Shown piece after piece: positions 1 through 8,988 of a stretch of 64,000 nucleotides of DNA; the first letter of the stretch is position 1, and each line of letters opens with the position of its first letter. This stretch comes from Streptomyces sp. TLI_105 (GTDB lineage Bacteria; Actinomycetota; Actinomycetes; Streptomycetales; Streptomycetaceae). The DNA is taken from positions 8,378,001 through 8,442,000 of the forward strand of contig NZ_FNSM01000001.1 in assembly GCF_900105415.1 (NCBI RefSeq), written 5' to 3'. The notes under the pieces are model-generated. The model was not told the origin of the DNA. It saw only the letters and a program-made list of their open reading frames with translations, and ran no database searches. The translations under genes were made by a program, and so were the position numbers.

Positions 1-1
1 G

Positions 2-322
2 AGCAAGCACGGGCTGATCGGCCTGACCCGGACCCTGGCCGCGGAGTGGGGCGGGCGCGGGATTCGCGTCAATGCCGTGTGCCCCGGCTGGGTCAAGACC
101 GAAATGGACGCCGAGGACCAGGCCTCCGGCGGCTACACCGACGCCGACATCGTCGAACGGGTGCCCATGGCGCGGTTCGCCGCGCCCGAGGACATCGCCC
201 AGGCCGTCGCCTTCCTCGCCGACCCCGCCCGCAGCGGTTTCGTCAACGGCGTCGCGATGCCGGTGGACGGGGGCTGGACCGCGGACGCGAGCTGGAACTC
301 GCTCCGTCTGCGGAAGCGTTGA
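2..322 (+). CDS. SDR family oxidoreductase, C-terminal part (cut by window start)
   Basis: The reading frame is open from the window edge, so only the C-terminal 106 residues are present. They begin at the SKHG segment, which carries the catalytic Lys of the Tyr-x-x-x-Lys motif of short-chain dehydrogenases; the Tyr lies outside the window. The IRVNAVCPGWVKTEM segment is the typical nucleotide/substrate loop, and FVNGVAMPVDGGW is the classic SDR C-terminal signature. Family knowledge predicts an NAD(P)-dependent alcohol/ketone oxidoreductase in the cytoplasm; the substrate cannot be inferred. The frame stops at 322, with a 155-bp gap to the next gene. Confidence 0.9.
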   Translation, partial: SKHGLIGLTRTLAAEWGGRGIRVNAVCPGWVKTEMDAEDQASGGYTDADIVERVPMARFAAPEDIAQAVAFLADPARSGFVNGVAMPVDGGWTADASWNSLRLRKR

Positions 323-477
323 GGCGAGCACGGAGGGCAGGCGATTCCCCCGCACCCCGCCCACGTACGGGACAGGGTCGAGCGCTCGCCGTGGGACCGG
401 GCCGCCACCGAGCGCGACGTCCCGCCCCGAGGCCGCGGGTGTGATGCGCATCACCGCCGGGGCGCTTCGGGTCGGGC

Positions 478-1197
478 ATGCGTGATCATGATCGGATGGA
501 CGCCCGTTTCCTCGGCACCGCCGAACTGACCGAAGTCCCGCCCGTGGCCGTCGTGGTCGACGTCATGCGTGCTTTCACGGTGGCTGCCTGGGCCTTCGCC
601 CAGGGGGCGGAAAGGATCGTTCTCGCCGAGTCGCCGGACGAAGCCCTGGCGCTCAAGGCTCGCCACCCGGACTGGATCGCGCTCAAGGACGGTCCGCCCA
701 CGCCCGGGTTCGACGCCGTCAACTCGCCGGGTCTGCTGCGGTCCGTCGACCTCGGCGGGCGGACCGTCGTGCAGAAGACCACGGCGGGGACGGTCGGCGC
801 CCTCGCGGTCAAGGACGCGTCCCTGGTGCTGTGCGCGAGCTTCGTGGTGGCGGAGGCGACGGCTCGGCTCCTGCGGACACGAGGGTGCGACAGCGTCACG
901 TTCGTGGTCACCGGCGAGAACGGGGAGGCCGACGAAGACCTGGCGTGCGCCCAGTACATCGCCCGCAGGACCACCGGGGACGGGACGGACGCGGCCGAGT
1001 TCCTCCGCCGCGCCGGCCGGTCACGTGCCGCCGCCGAGCTGACGCAGGGCGTGCGCCGAGGAGTGCACCCCGATGACGTCGCCCTCTGTCTCGAACTCGA
1101 CCGGTTCCCCTTCGCCATGGCGGCGGCCCAGGAGGGCTCGCTCATGGTTCTGCGTCCCTGCGCCGTGCCATCGCCGATCGACGAGGCTTCGAACTGA
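478..1197 (+). CDS. 2-phosphosulfolactate phosphatase family protein (ComB-like)
   Basis: A 239-residue protein with the ComB-family pattern: an N-terminal [16 protein letters not shown] segment, then VQKTTAGT around residues 100-106, and a [16 protein letters not shown] stretch around 144-159 that resembles the acidic metal-binding region. ComB in archaea hydrolyses 2-phosphosulfolactate in coenzyme M synthesis; in actinobacteria the substrate is unknown because coenzyme M is not normally made. ATG codons at 478 and 496 are both in frame and no strong ribosome binding site separates them, so the true start may be 496. It stands alone, with 213 bp before the next gene. Confidence 0.8.
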   Translation: MRDHDRMDARFLGTAELTEVPPVAVVVDVMRAFTVAAWAFAQGAERIVLAESPDEALALKARHPDWIALKDGPPTPGFDAVNSPGLLRSVDLGGRTVVQKTTAGTVGALAVKDASLVLCASFVVAEATARLLRTRGCDSVTFVVTGENGEADEDLACAQYIARRTTGDGTDAAEFLRRAGRSRAAAELTQGVRRGVHPDDVALCLELDRFPFAMAAAQEGSLMVLRPCAVPSPIDEASN

Positions 1198-1410
1198 TCG
1201 CCGACGAGGCCGGACGCCCGCGCGGCAATCTGCGAGGGCGCGTGTCGGTGCCGCCGGTGCCGTGGACCGGGTCGATGCCCCGGCCCGCGGTCACGGCGGT
1301 GCCGGAACACCTCGCGCTCACGGAAAGAACCTTGCGACGCCCCGGACGCGTGCGCGACCGAGATCGACGGCTGGATCGCCGATCAGCGGAAGAACCGATG
1401 GGAGACCTGT

Positions 1411-1968
1411 GTGAGCGTCTTGCTGTCCGTCGCCTCGACTGCGGCCCTGCCCGCCCTGAGGCTGCGCGCCTGGCACCCTGACGACGCCGAGGCCCTCGTG
1501 GCCGCGCATCGGGATCCTGCCTTGCGCCGCTGGCTCATCACCGTGATCGACAGCGAGGCCGACGCTCGTCGTTGGATCGACGACCAGCGCCGAGGCTGGG
1601 CCGCCGGGACCCGCTTCGGCTTCGCCGTCCTGGCGGACGACGGCGCGGGCTTCGGCCCGCCGGTCGGCCACGTGGGCGTGAAACCCAAAGACGACGGCGC
1701 CGCGGAAGTGGGCTACTGGACAGCTGCCGAGGCGCGCGGACGGGGCCTGGCCTCCCGCGCTCTGGAGGCGGCCGTCCGCTGGGTCCTGACCGAGGGCTCC
1801 GCACCGCCGGCGGTGCGGTTCGAGCTCTTCCACGCGGTGGACAACTCCGCGTCCTGTCACGTGGCCGAGCGATGCGGCTTCGGCCTCGAAGCGGTCCTGC
1901 CCGCCCAGCCGCCCGTGTTTCCGACCGAGGGCCACCTGCACGTCCGCGGCGACTCCGCCCGGCCCTGA
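1411..1968 (+). CDS. GNAT family N-acetyltransferase (RimJ/RimL type)
   Basis: A 185-residue protein with the RimL-like GNAT architecture. ALRLRAWHPDDAEAL opens the fold, and AEVGYWTAAEARGRGLASRAL around residues 98-118 contains the acetyl-CoA pyrophosphate loop (R/Q-x-x-G-x-G/A). DNSASCHVAERCGF near residues 147-160 matches the conserved NxxSxxVxExxGF motif. It transfers an acetyl group from acetyl-CoA to an amine, probably on a protein N terminus or a small molecule. GTG 1411 is chosen because a GGAG lies just upstream. The gene ends inside a strong hairpin. Confidence 0.85.
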   Translation: MSVLLSVASTAALPALRLRAWHPDDAEALVAAHRDPALRRWLITVIDSEADARRWIDDQRRGWAAGTRFGFAVLADDGAGFGPPVGHVGVKPKDDGAAEVGYWTAAEARGRGLASRALEAAVRWVLTEGSAPPAVRFELFHAVDNSASCHVAERCGFGLEAVLPAQPPVFPTEGHLHVRGDSARP

Positions 1969-1990
1969 GGAACCCGTCAGGGCCGGGCGG
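1955..1990 (+). terminator. 14-bp perfect stem overlapping the GNAT stop codon
   Basis: The segment 1955-1968 is the exact reverse complement of 1977-1990, with an 8-nt loop, and the left arm includes the TGA stop of the acetyltransferase gene. There is no T tract, as is usual in GC-rich actinobacteria, so it is probably a T-less terminator; this role is inferred. Confidence 0.6.
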
Positions 1991-2105
1991 AGGGTGTCCG
2001 CCCGATCGCGGACGGTGAGCGAGGCGTCACATGCGGCACTCCCGGATCCGGGATCGCCGTCCGGGAGCGCCGCATGAATCGGCCCACGTCGGTGACAAGC
2101 ACACC

Positions 2106-3146
2106 GTGAACGGACACACACGTGAGCCAGGCCCCGGAACCGTCGTCGTGGTCACGGGCGCGTCGAGCGGCATCGGGCGGGCGGTGGCGGCCGCGTTCGC
2201 CGCGCGCGGCGCCCGGCTCGTCCTGGCCGCCCGCAGCGCCGACGTCCTCGCGCAGGTGGCCGGCCGGTGCGCGGGGGCGCACCCCCGGGCCGAGGCCGTG
2301 GCCGTCACCGCCGACGTCACGGACTTCGCCGCGACGGAGCGCGTCGCGCGGACCGCGGTGGACCGGTTCGGCCGGATCGACATCTGGGTGAACGCCGCCG
2401 GCGTGGGCCTCCTGGGACGCCTGGACCGGGTGCCGCCGGCCGATGTGCGCCGCCTGTGGGAGACCAACGTGCTGGGCGCCTTCCACGGCGCCCGCGCCGC
2501 CCTGCCGGTGATGCGCCGACAGGGCGGCGGAATCCTGATCGACGTGTCCTCGGTGCTCGGCGGCGCCGTGGTGGCGCCGTACATGGGCGCGTACGCCGCG
2601 TCCAAGGCCGCGCTGGTGACGCTCGACGAGGTGCTGCGGCAGGAGCTCCGGCTCAGCGGTGACACCGGCGTCGCGGTGTGCACGATCCTGCCGGGGGGCG
2701 TCGACACCCCGTTCTTCCGGCACGCGGCCAACCACACGGGGCGTCGCGTCCGCTCGCTGCCCGCCGTCGCCACCCCGCAGCGGGTCGCCCGGGCCGTGGT
2801 GCGTGCCGCGGCCCGGCCGCGCCGGCGTGTCCACGTCGGACCCGGATCCCGGCTCCTGCCCTGGGCCCACGCCCTCGCGCCGGGGGCCGTACGGAGCCTG
2901 GTCCGGCGGCGCACCGGACGCGTCTACCTGGACGCGCCCGGCACGGCCCCGATCACACGGGGCGTCCTGTACGAGCCGTCCGCCGCGACCGCGTCGGTCG
3001 CCGGAGGGCGGCACGCGGGGGTCCGTACGGCCGTGCGGCGCGTTGCCGGATGCACGGCCGCGCTGGCCTCGGCGGCCGCCGTCCGATCAGTGGCACGGCA
3101 TCTGCCGTCCAGGGGCCTGCCGTCCCCGCATCACCGGAGGAGTTGA
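2106..3146 (+). CDS. SDR family oxidoreductase with C-terminal extension
   Basis: From GTG 2106 the protein has about 346 residues. It has the Rossmann motif TGASSGIG near residue 17, the NAAG-like segment NAAGVG, the catalytic YAASK motif and a PGGVDTPFF loop, so all classical SDR catalytic elements are visible. About 100 residues follow the catalytic core, rich in Arg and Ala, as in the longer 'DltE/SDR with membrane-association' group. An upstream in-frame ATG at 2031 would add 25 residues that do not look SDR-like. The next gene starts 5 bp after the stop, so it begins a three-gene operon with the SRPBCC and FAD-oxidoreductase genes. Confidence 0.88.
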   Translation: MNGHTREPGPGTVVVVTGASSGIGRAVAAAFAARGARLVLAARSADVLAQVAGRCAGAHPRAEAVAVTADVTDFAATERVARTAVDRFGRIDIWVNAAGVGLLGRLDRVPPADVRRLWETNVLGAFHGARAALPVMRRQGGGILIDVSSVLGGAVVAPYMGAYAASKAALVTLDEVLRQELRLSGDTGVAVCTILPGGVDTPFFRHAANHTGRRVRSLPAVATPQRVARAVVRAAARPRRRVHVGPGSRLLPWAHALAPGAVRSLVRRRTGRVYLDAPGTAPITRGVLYEPSAATASVAGGRHAGVRTAVRRVAGCTAALASAAAVRSVARHLPSRGLPSPHHRRS

Positions 3147-3151
3147 GGAGC

Positions 3152-3664
3152 GTGGCGCAGTGGAACCGGGTCATCGAAGCGACGCCCGAGGAAGTCTGGG
3201 CGGTGCTCAGCGACGGGCGGCGGTACGCGCGCTGGGTGGTCGGCACCCACGATTCGTGGGAGCGGGACGACCACTGGCCCGCCCTGGACGCGGAGCTCGG
3301 CTACGCCCTGAAGCTGGGCCCGTGGACGTACCGCGGGCGGACGATCTCGCGACGGTGCGAGCCGATCCGCCGGCTCGAACTGGAGGCGGCCTCGCGTCTC
3401 GGCACCGCCCGGATCTCCTTCCTCGTCGAGCCCTGGGGCAGCCGGACCCTGGTCCTCGTCGACGAGCATCCGCTCAGGGGCCCGGCGGCCCGCTGGCACA
3501 ACTCGGCAGCCGACCTGTTCCTGCGCTGGCGGCACCGGCACATGCTGGCCCGGCTGGAAGAGGCCGTCGTCTCCGCACGGGGCCGCTCGCGCGCCGACGC
3601 CCCCGGCGACGCGCGTCCGTCCTCGGACCCCGGTGACGGGAACGGCGCCCGGGACCGGTCATGA
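3152..3664 (+). CDS. SRPBCC family (START/polyketide-cyclase-like) protein
   Basis: A 170-residue protein starting at GTG 3152, just after a GGAGG/GAGG-rich stretch. The start IEATPEEVWAVLSDGRRYARWV is the hallmark of SRPBCC small-molecule-binding domains, and the length fits one helix-grip fold plus a short Pro/Asp-rich tail. Such proteins bind hydrophobic ligands or act as cyclases/aromatases; the ligand is unknown here. Its TGA overlaps the ATG of the next gene (ATGA at 3661-3664), which argues for translational coupling with the FAD-dependent oxidoreductase and a shared lipid- or isoprenoid-like substrate. Confidence 0.85.
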   Translation: MAQWNRVIEATPEEVWAVLSDGRRYARWVVGTHDSWERDDHWPALDAELGYALKLGPWTYRGRTISRRCEPIRRLELEAASRLGTARISFLVEPWGSRTLVLVDEHPLRGPAARWHNSAADLFLRWRHRHMLARLEEAVVSARGRSRADAPGDARPSSDPGDGNGARDRS

Positions 3665-5244
3665 CGACGCCGGACGCGGTGGTCATCGGGGCCGGCCCCA
3701 ATGGGCTGGTGGCGGCCAACATCCTCGCGGACGCCGGCTGGCACGTCGTCGTCCTGGAGGCGCGGGAGGCGCCCGGCGGCGCGGTACGGAGCGACCGGGG
3801 CGTCCACCCCGACTACGTCCACGACCTGTTCAGCGCCTTCTACCCGCTCGCAGCGGCCTCTCCCGTCGTGCGGGGCCTCGGGCTCGACCGCCACGGTCTG
3901 CGCTGGCGCCACGCGCCGCACGTCGTGGCCCATCCCCTGCCCGACGGCAGGGGCGCCCTCCTCAGCCGGGACCTCGGCCGCACGGCGGCCTCACTGGACG
4001 CGTTCGCCCCGGGCGACGGTGCCGCCTGGGAAAGCCTCCACCACTGGTGGAGCGGATTCCGCGACGATCTCGTCGGCGCCCTGTTCACTCCCTTCCCGCC
4101 GGTCCGGCACGGCCTCGGACTCCTGGCCGGGCACGGGCCGCGGGACGCCCTCAGGCTCCTGCGGACCATGTTGCTGCCCGCCCGCCGCTTCGGCGAGGAA
4201 CACTTCGCGGGCGAGGGCGGGCGGCTGCTCGTCACGGGGAACGCCCTGCACGCCGACCTCGGCCCGGAGTCCGCCCTCGGCGGCGGCTTCGGATGGCTGA
4301 TGTGCATGCTCGGCCAGGACGAGGGATTCCCGGTGCCGGAGGGCGGGGCGGGCCGGCTCACCGACGCCCTCGTGTCCCGCCTGTACGAGCGGGGCGGTGA
4401 AGTGCGCTGCGGCCGTACGGTCACGGAGGTGTCGGTACGGGAAGGCCGCGCGGTCGGCGTGCGCACCGACGACGGGGCGTGGTTCCCCGCACGACGGGCG
4501 GTCCTCGCCGACGTCCCCGCGCCCGTCCTGTACGGGCGGCTCGTGGACGAGCGGCACCTGCCCGCACCGGTCCGTGCCGATCTGCGCCGGTTCCAGTGGG
4601 ACTTCGCGACGTTCAAGGTGGACTGGGCGCTGTCCCGTCCGATCCCCTGGAGCTTCGCCGACGCCCGGGAAGCCGGGACCGTCCATGTCGCCGACGGGGT
4701 CGACGCGCTCACCCGCTTCGCCGCCCAGCTGGCCACGGGGCAGGTGCCGGACGTCCCCTTCACCGTCCTCGGGCAGATGACCACGGCGGACCCGGACCGC
4801 TCCCCGGCGGGCACCGAGTCGGCGTGGGGCTATACGCACGTGCCGCAGTCCGTCCGCTCCGACGCGGGCGAGGACGGCCTCGCGGGCCGCTGGGACGAGC
4901 GCGAGAAGGAGGCGTTCGCCGCACGGGTCGAAGCGGGCGTGGAGCGCCTGGCGCCCGGCTTCCGGGCCACGATCGTGGCCCGCCGCGTCCTGGCGCCCCC
5001 GGACCTGGAGCTCCTGAACCCCGCGCTCGTCGGCGGCGCCGTCAACCAGGGCACCACCGCGCTCCACCAGCAGCTCGTCCTGCGCCCGTTCCCCGGCAGC
5101 GGCCGCCCCCGGACACCGGTCCGCGGCCTGTACCTCGCCTCCGCCAGCGCTCACCCCGGCGGAGGCGTCCACGGCGCCCCCGGCGCCAACGCGGCCCACG
5201 CCGCCCTCGGCCCGCTCCGCTCGCTCCACGCGCGATACCCCTGA
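3661..5244 (+). CDS. Phytoene-desaturase-like FAD/NAD(P)-dependent oxidoreductase
   Basis: A 527-residue flavoprotein. The N-terminal dinucleotide-binding motif GAGPNGLVAANILADAG ends in the acidic VVVLEA that binds the ribose of FAD. The C-terminal LYLASASAHPGGGVHGAPG is the second FAD-contacting motif of the phytoene desaturase/PYROXD2 group. The family oxidises or isomerises isoprenoid-like substrates; the exact reaction is unknown. It is the last gene of the SDR-SRPBCC-oxidoreductase operon and overlaps the SRPBCC gene by 4 bp. No phytoene synthase or other crt gene is nearby, so a carotenoid role is not supported by context. Confidence 0.85.
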   Translation: MTTPDAVVIGAGPNGLVAANILADAGWHVVVLEAREAPGGAVRSDRGVHPDYVHDLFSAFYPLAAASPVVRGLGLDRHGLRWRHAPHVVAHPLPDGRGALLSRDLGRTAASLDAFAPGDGAAWESLHHWWSGFRDDLVGALFTPFPPVRHGLGLLAGHGPRDALRLLRTMLLPARRFGEEHFAGEGGRLLVTGNALHADLGPESALGGGFGWLMCMLGQDEGFPVPEGGAGRLTDALVSRLYERGGEVRCGRTVTEVSVREGRAVGVRTDDGAWFPARRAVLADVPAPVLYGRLVDERHLPAPVRADLRRFQWDFATFKVDWALSRPIPWSFADAREAGTVHVADGVDALTRFAAQLATGQVPDVPFTVLGQMTTADPDRSPAGTESAWGYTHVPQSVRSDAGEDGLAGRWDEREKEAFAARVEAGVERLAPGFRATIVARRVLAPPDLELLNPALVGGAVNQGTTALHQQLVLRPFPGSGRPRTPVRGLYLASASAHPGGGVHGAPGANAAHAALGPLRSLHARYP

Positions 5245-5302
5245 GACGGCTTCGGGGCCGTACGCCCGCGCATTGATCGCCGCCCCGCCCAGCCTCGTCC
5301 CG

Positions 5303-6328
5303 TCACTCCAGGAACGCCGGTGCCAGGGCCGCCGTCAGCAGGCGCTTCGGGGCGCCCGAGCCGTCGGCCGGGACGGTGTAGAGGTCGGCGCCGTAGTCGC
5401 CCGGCAGGGAGTAGGAGACCGTGTGGTCGTCGAGCCAGACGGCCTGGTCGTCGACGCTGCGGGGCTCGGCGAGCGCGGTCTCCCGCAGGGTGGCGAGGTC
5501 GAGGGCGTACTCGTGCCAGGGCGCGTCGGCGGGGGCGCCCGCGACGCGCTTCTTGTAGACGACCCGGGTCTCGTCGGGGGAGAGCGACGGGCACTCGACG
5601 TTCTGGTGGAGCGTGGTGACGGTACGGGCCGTCAGGTCGCCGCGCACCAGGTAGGTCCGGCCGCCGGTCGCCATGGTCGCGTAGAAGTGCCGGTCGTCGC
5701 GGGAGAAGGTGACCCCCCAGAAGTTGGTGTCGGCGGCACGGTGGTCCTTGCCGTCCTTCACCACCCGGAACTCCTCCAGGGACGCGGTGAGCCGGCCCGT
5801 CGACGTGTCCAGGACCGCGGTGCGGGTGGAGAAGCTCGCGCTCGCGTACGAGTCGCCGCCGACGAACACCGTCCACGCCACCAGCCGGCCCGACGGCGAG
5901 ACCCGGGCGCGGGTCGGGATGCCGGGCAGCGGGTAGTGGGCCCGCTCCTTGAGGGCCGAGTCGACGACGACCGCCCGGTAGCTGTCCTCCACCGCGCCGC
6001 GTACGGCCTGCAGACAGATCCCGGTGCCGCCGGCCGCGTGGAACCGCAGGCATTTCACCCCCGACGCGGTCCGTGGACCGGCGGGGGTGCCGGCCGGCAC
6101 GGTGACCAGCTCGTCGCGGTGCGGGCCCCAGGCCATGTTGCGGAAGACGATCCGGCGCTCGGCACCGCTCGCGAGCGAGACCCGCCCGGACGCGATCGCG
6201 GGGCCGCCCGCCCGCGGGCGGTCCTTCTCGGCGGCCCGGTCGGCCGCGTGCAGCAGCGACGCGGCGGCCACCCCGCCGAGCACGGCGATCGCCGCGAGCA
6301 GGACGAACAGTTTGTTGCGCAGGGTCAT
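5303..6328 (-). CDS. Membrane-anchored beta-propeller-like (TolB/PD40) protein
   Basis: A 341-residue protein starting at ATG 6328, with a single N-terminal hydrophobic segment (about residues 6-24, LFVLLAAIAVLGGVAAASLL) and then an extracytoplasmic domain. Repeated 'SPSGRLVAW', 'SRDDRHFYAT' and 'SLSPDETRVVY' elements are PD40/TolB propeller blade motifs. Family members bind proteins or ligands at the cell surface; no enzymatic residues were recognised. The start codon overlaps the stop of the upstream MFS gene (ATGA at 6325-6328), so the two are very likely cotranscribed and translationally coupled. Transcription converges on the FAD-oxidoreductase operon. Confidence 0.75.
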   Translation of the reverse strand: MTLRNKLFVLLAAIAVLGGVAAASLLHAADRAAEKDRPRAGGPAIASGRVSLASGAERRIVFRNMAWGPHRDELVTVPAGTPAGPRTASGVKCLRFHAAGGTGICLQAVRGAVEDSYRAVVVDSALKERAHYPLPGIPTRARVSPSGRLVAWTVFVGGDSYASASFSTRTAVLDTSTGRLTASLEEFRVVKDGKDHRAADTNFWGVTFSRDDRHFYATMATGGRTYLVRGDLTARTVTTLHQNVECPSLSPDETRVVYKKRVAGAPADAPWHEYALDLATLRETALAEPRSVDDQAVWLDDHTVSYSLPGDYGADLYTVPADGSGAPKRLLTAALAPAFLE

Positions 6329-7659
6329 ACGGGTGATTCCTCCGAAGCCGTGCCGGTGGTCGGGGCCGTGGCGGCGCCCGGGCCCGTGTGCAGGGCCGTG
6401 GGCCGCAGGGCGAACGCCGCCACCGCGCACACCGCGAGCACGGCGGTCGCGGCCCCGAGCGCCCAGCGGTCGCCCCACGCGGTCCAGGCCGCACCGAACG
6501 CGATCGAGCAGCCGAACCGGGCGAGCGCCTGCCCCGTCTGGACCAACGCGAGGCCCGAGGACCGGAGTTCGGCCGGTACGCAGCTGGCCGCGGCCGCCAT
6601 CAGGACGCCGTCGGTCGCCGCGTAGAACCCGCCGTGCAGCGCCAGGACCAGGCAGGGGAGCGCCGGGCTCTGCCAGCCGCTGAGCAGCGTTCCGTACACG
6701 AGCAGCAGGGCGGCGTGGCCGCCGAGGAACACCCGCCGGCGACCGATCCGGTCGGCGAGCCGGCCCAGGGGCACGGCGAGCAGAAGGAAGGCGACGGCGG
6801 TGCCGAGCGGCAGCAGTGCGAACCAGTGGTCGGTGACGCCGAGCCGCCGCTGTAGCAGCAGGTAGACGAACGAGTCGCTGACCGTGGCGAGCCCCAACAG
6901 CAGGGCGGTCAGGGTGAGTCGGCGCACGTCGGGCACCCGGAGCAGGCCGAGCGCGGCCTTGAGCGAGGCGCGCGGTGCTTCGTCGGAGGCCGGGGCCGCC
7001 TCGGACCGGGGGAGCGGTGGCCGCGACGGTACGAAGAGCAGCAGGACGAGCACGCCGACCGCGGCCACGCAGAAGCTGACCGTGAACACGGCGTCGTAAC
7101 CGTCCGCCGCCTGACGGAGGATCAGGAAGGCGACCAGCGGCCCGATCAGGGCACCTGCGGTGTCCATCGCCCGGTGCACTCCGAAGGCACGGCCGCGCGA
7201 CTCCTCCGGCGAGGCGAGCGAGATCAGAGCGTCGCGCGGCGCGGTCCGCAGGCCCTTGCCGGTGCGGTCGGCGGCCAGCACGGCGCCGATCAGCGGCAGC
7301 GAACCCGCCACCAGGAGGAGGGGCTTGCACAGCGCGGAGAGGCCGTAGCCGAGCGCCGCCACCGTCTTGTGCCGGCCGCCGCGGTCGGCGAGATGGCCGC
7401 CGACGAGCCGGACGAGCGCGCTGAAACCGTTGTACACGCCGTCGAGGAGGCCGAATCCGAGCGGTGAGAGCCCGAGACCGGCGACCAGGTAGAGCGGCAG
7501 CACGGCCGTGACCATCTCCGAGGACACGTCCGTGACGAGGCTGACCGTGCCGAGTGCGAGCACGGTCGGTGCGACGGCGGCGCGCCGCCCGGGACCGAGG
7601 TCCCGGGCGGCGGCCGTCGCGGCCGTCGCGGGGTTGCTGCGACTGTCCGCTACGTACAC
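6325..7659 (-). CDS. MFS transporter (drug/metabolite exporter type)
   Basis: A 444-residue protein with roughly 12 hydrophobic segments. It has the MFS loop-2/3 motif GGHLADRGGRHKTV and its C-terminal counterpart GRLADRIGRRRVFLGG, plus DRTGKGLRTAPRDALI, typical of a bacterial MFS subgroup. It probably exports a small molecule across the inner membrane using the proton gradient; the substrate is not deducible. The last 4 bp overlap the downstream PD40 gene, which may supply an extracytoplasmic partner. Its ATG at 7659 lies just behind the stop of the phosphoesterase gene at 7661, so three minus-strand genes (7661-8542, this one, 5303-6328) may form one operon. Confidence 0.87.
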   Translation of the reverse strand: MYVADSRSNPATAATAAARDLGPGRRAAVAPTVLALGTVSLVTDVSSEMVTAVLPLYLVAGLGLSPLGFGLLDGVYNGFSALVRLVGGHLADRGGRHKTVAALGYGLSALCKPLLLVAGSLPLIGAVLAADRTGKGLRTAPRDALISLASPEESRGRAFGVHRAMDTAGALIGPLVAFLILRQAADGYDAVFTVSFCVAAVGVLVLLLFVPSRPPLPRSEAAPASDEAPRASLKAALGLLRVPDVRRLTLTALLLGLATVSDSFVYLLLQRRLGVTDHWFALLPLGTAVAFLLLAVPLGRLADRIGRRRVFLGGHAALLLVYGTLLSGWQSPALPCLVLALHGGFYAATDGVLMAAAASCVPAELRSSGLALVQTGQALARFGCSIAFGAAWTAWGDRWALGAATAVLAVCAVAAFALRPTALHTGPGAATAPTTGTASEESPV

Positions 7660-7660
7660 G

Positions 7661-8542
7661 TCACGGCGTCCAGATGCCGGTGATCGGGGTCGCGTTGGCG
7701 GCCTGGCCGGCGTGCGTGGTGCCGTACATGTCCTCGATCGTGCGGAGCAGGTTGTAGTGGTTGTACGTGGTCGCGGACGTCGAGCCCGGGATCACCTGCT
7801 GGCCGTACAGGACGGTCGCGATCTTGTTGCCGGCGAGCCGGTTGTCCTCGTCGAAGGTGACGACGAGGAGGCTGTTGTGGGTCTTCGCCCAGGTCGCGTA
7901 GGCGCCGAGCTTGTTCTTCAGCCAGGTGTCACCGGTGCTGACAGAGCAGTCGTGCATGTCGCTGCACAGGTTCGGGACCACGAAGGACACCTGCGGCAGC
8001 GTGGTGTAGTCGGTCGGGAACTGGGCCATGGTGTACGCCGACGAGGTCGGGACGTTCGAGAAGCCGAACCACGGGTTGTGCTTGCGGGCGTAGTTGCCGC
8101 TGCTGCACGTGGTGGACCCCTGGCTGGGGAGCGTCTCGTTGTAGCTCTTCCAGGTCTTGCCCGCGGCGATCAGCTCGGAGGCCAGGTTCGGCGCGGAGGA
8201 GAAGCCCGGCGTGTAGCAGGAGTCGTCCGTGATGCCCTGGGTGGAGCCCGAGAACATCGCGAAGTAGTTGGGCTGGCTGGGGTGGGTCTCGGCGTACGAC
8301 TGGGTGAGGTTGGCGCCGCCGCTCTTCAGCGAGTTGATGTACGGGGCGCTGGAACTGCCGATGATCTGGCTGTAGGCGTGGTTCTCGAAGACCACGACGA
8401 CCACGTGGTCGGGGGTGGGGACGGTCGCCGCCGCCTGGGCCTGCGACGTGCCGCCGAAACCGGCCCACAGGCCGATCGACGTGGCCGCGAGACCGAGGGC
8501 GGACAGAAGGGCGGTGCGGCGTTTTCTGGGCGCGCCGGACAC
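7661..8542 (-). CDS. Secreted acid-phosphatase/phospholipase-C-type phosphoesterase
   Basis: A 293-residue exported enzyme of the phosphoesterase family (PF04185-type). GTG 8542 is chosen as start because GGAGG lies 5 nt upstream; a longer frame from 8611 lacks such support. The N terminus has an RKRR basic patch, a hydrophobic core and an Ala-rich cleavage region (AQAAA). The mature protein opens with HVVVVVFENHAYSQIIGS, matching the conserved metal/nucleophile ENxxY region. Further on, THPSQPNYFAMFSG, DDS and VVTFDEDN are the other metal-site segments. It should hydrolyse phosphate monoesters or diesters outside the cell. Confidence 0.85.
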   Translation of the reverse strand: MSGAPRKRRTALLSALGLAATSIGLWAGFGGTSQAQAAATVPTPDHVVVVVFENHAYSQIIGSSSAPYINSLKSGGANLTQSYAETHPSQPNYFAMFSGSTQGITDDSCYTPGFSSAPNLASELIAAGKTWKSYNETLPSQGSTTCSSGNYARKHNPWFGFSNVPTSSAYTMAQFPTDYTTLPQVSFVVPNLCSDMHDCSVSTGDTWLKNKLGAYATWAKTHNSLLVVTFDEDNRLAGNKIATVLYGQQVIPGSTSATTYNHYNLLRTIEDMYGTTHAGQAANATPITGIWTP

Positions 8543-8988
8543 GGCTACCTCCGGTTGAGGGTGATGACTACGGGAGCGGTGCAAGCGGCAGGCTAGGTGT
8601 GGGCATGTCAACCTGGAAGGTGTTCCGTGTGAAGACCCGGGAAACGTCTCGTGCCACCACGTGGAAACCCCCGCCCACCTGCTCGACCGTTCTTTGCCCC
8701 CCGTCCTCCAGTCTCCGCCCGGCGGGCCCCGGCCGCAGGGCGCCGGCCGACACCCGTCGCGATCGAGGCCGGACGTCCTCGTCGGGGACGTCCGGCAATC
8801 CGGCGGAGCGCGGGAGGCATCCGGCGGAGGACGGGAGGCATCCGGCGGAGGACGGGAGGCATCCGGCCCTCCACCTGGTCTTTCCGCCCCCCGCCGGGGG
8901 CGGGGGCGGTCCGTGCCGGGCGCAGCCCGCTTCCTGGTGGCACGCTGAAGGAAGGAGGATCCGCGCCGCCGAGCCCCGGGAGGATCCG
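8543..8988. other. Divergent intergenic region, no gene seen
   Basis: About 446 bp lie between the minus-strand phosphoesterase and the plus-strand GCS2-type ligase. No convincing coding frame was found; the region must hold both promoters. Its only notable structure is the 21-bp tandem repeat listed separately. A GGGAGG at 8978-8983 serves the downstream gene. Confidence 0.6.
8798..8860. repeat. Three tandem copies of a 21-bp unit
   Basis: The 21-bp unit ATCCGGCGGAGGACGGGAGG+C occurs at 8819-8839 and 8840-8860 without a difference. A third copy at 8798-8818 differs at two positions, and the first few bases of a fourth follow. It lies in the leader of the GCS2-type ligase gene and could be a simple slippage repeat or a protein-binding array. 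Confidence 0.8.

Noticed and set aside
3661..5244. Carotenoid biosynthesis locus
   Set aside because: Only one phytoene-desaturase-like gene is present; no synthase, cyclase or prenyl transferase is nearby.
8798..8860. Tandem repeats as a CRISPR array
   Set aside because: Units are contiguous without spacers, so it is a simple tandem repeat; no cas genes exist in the window.
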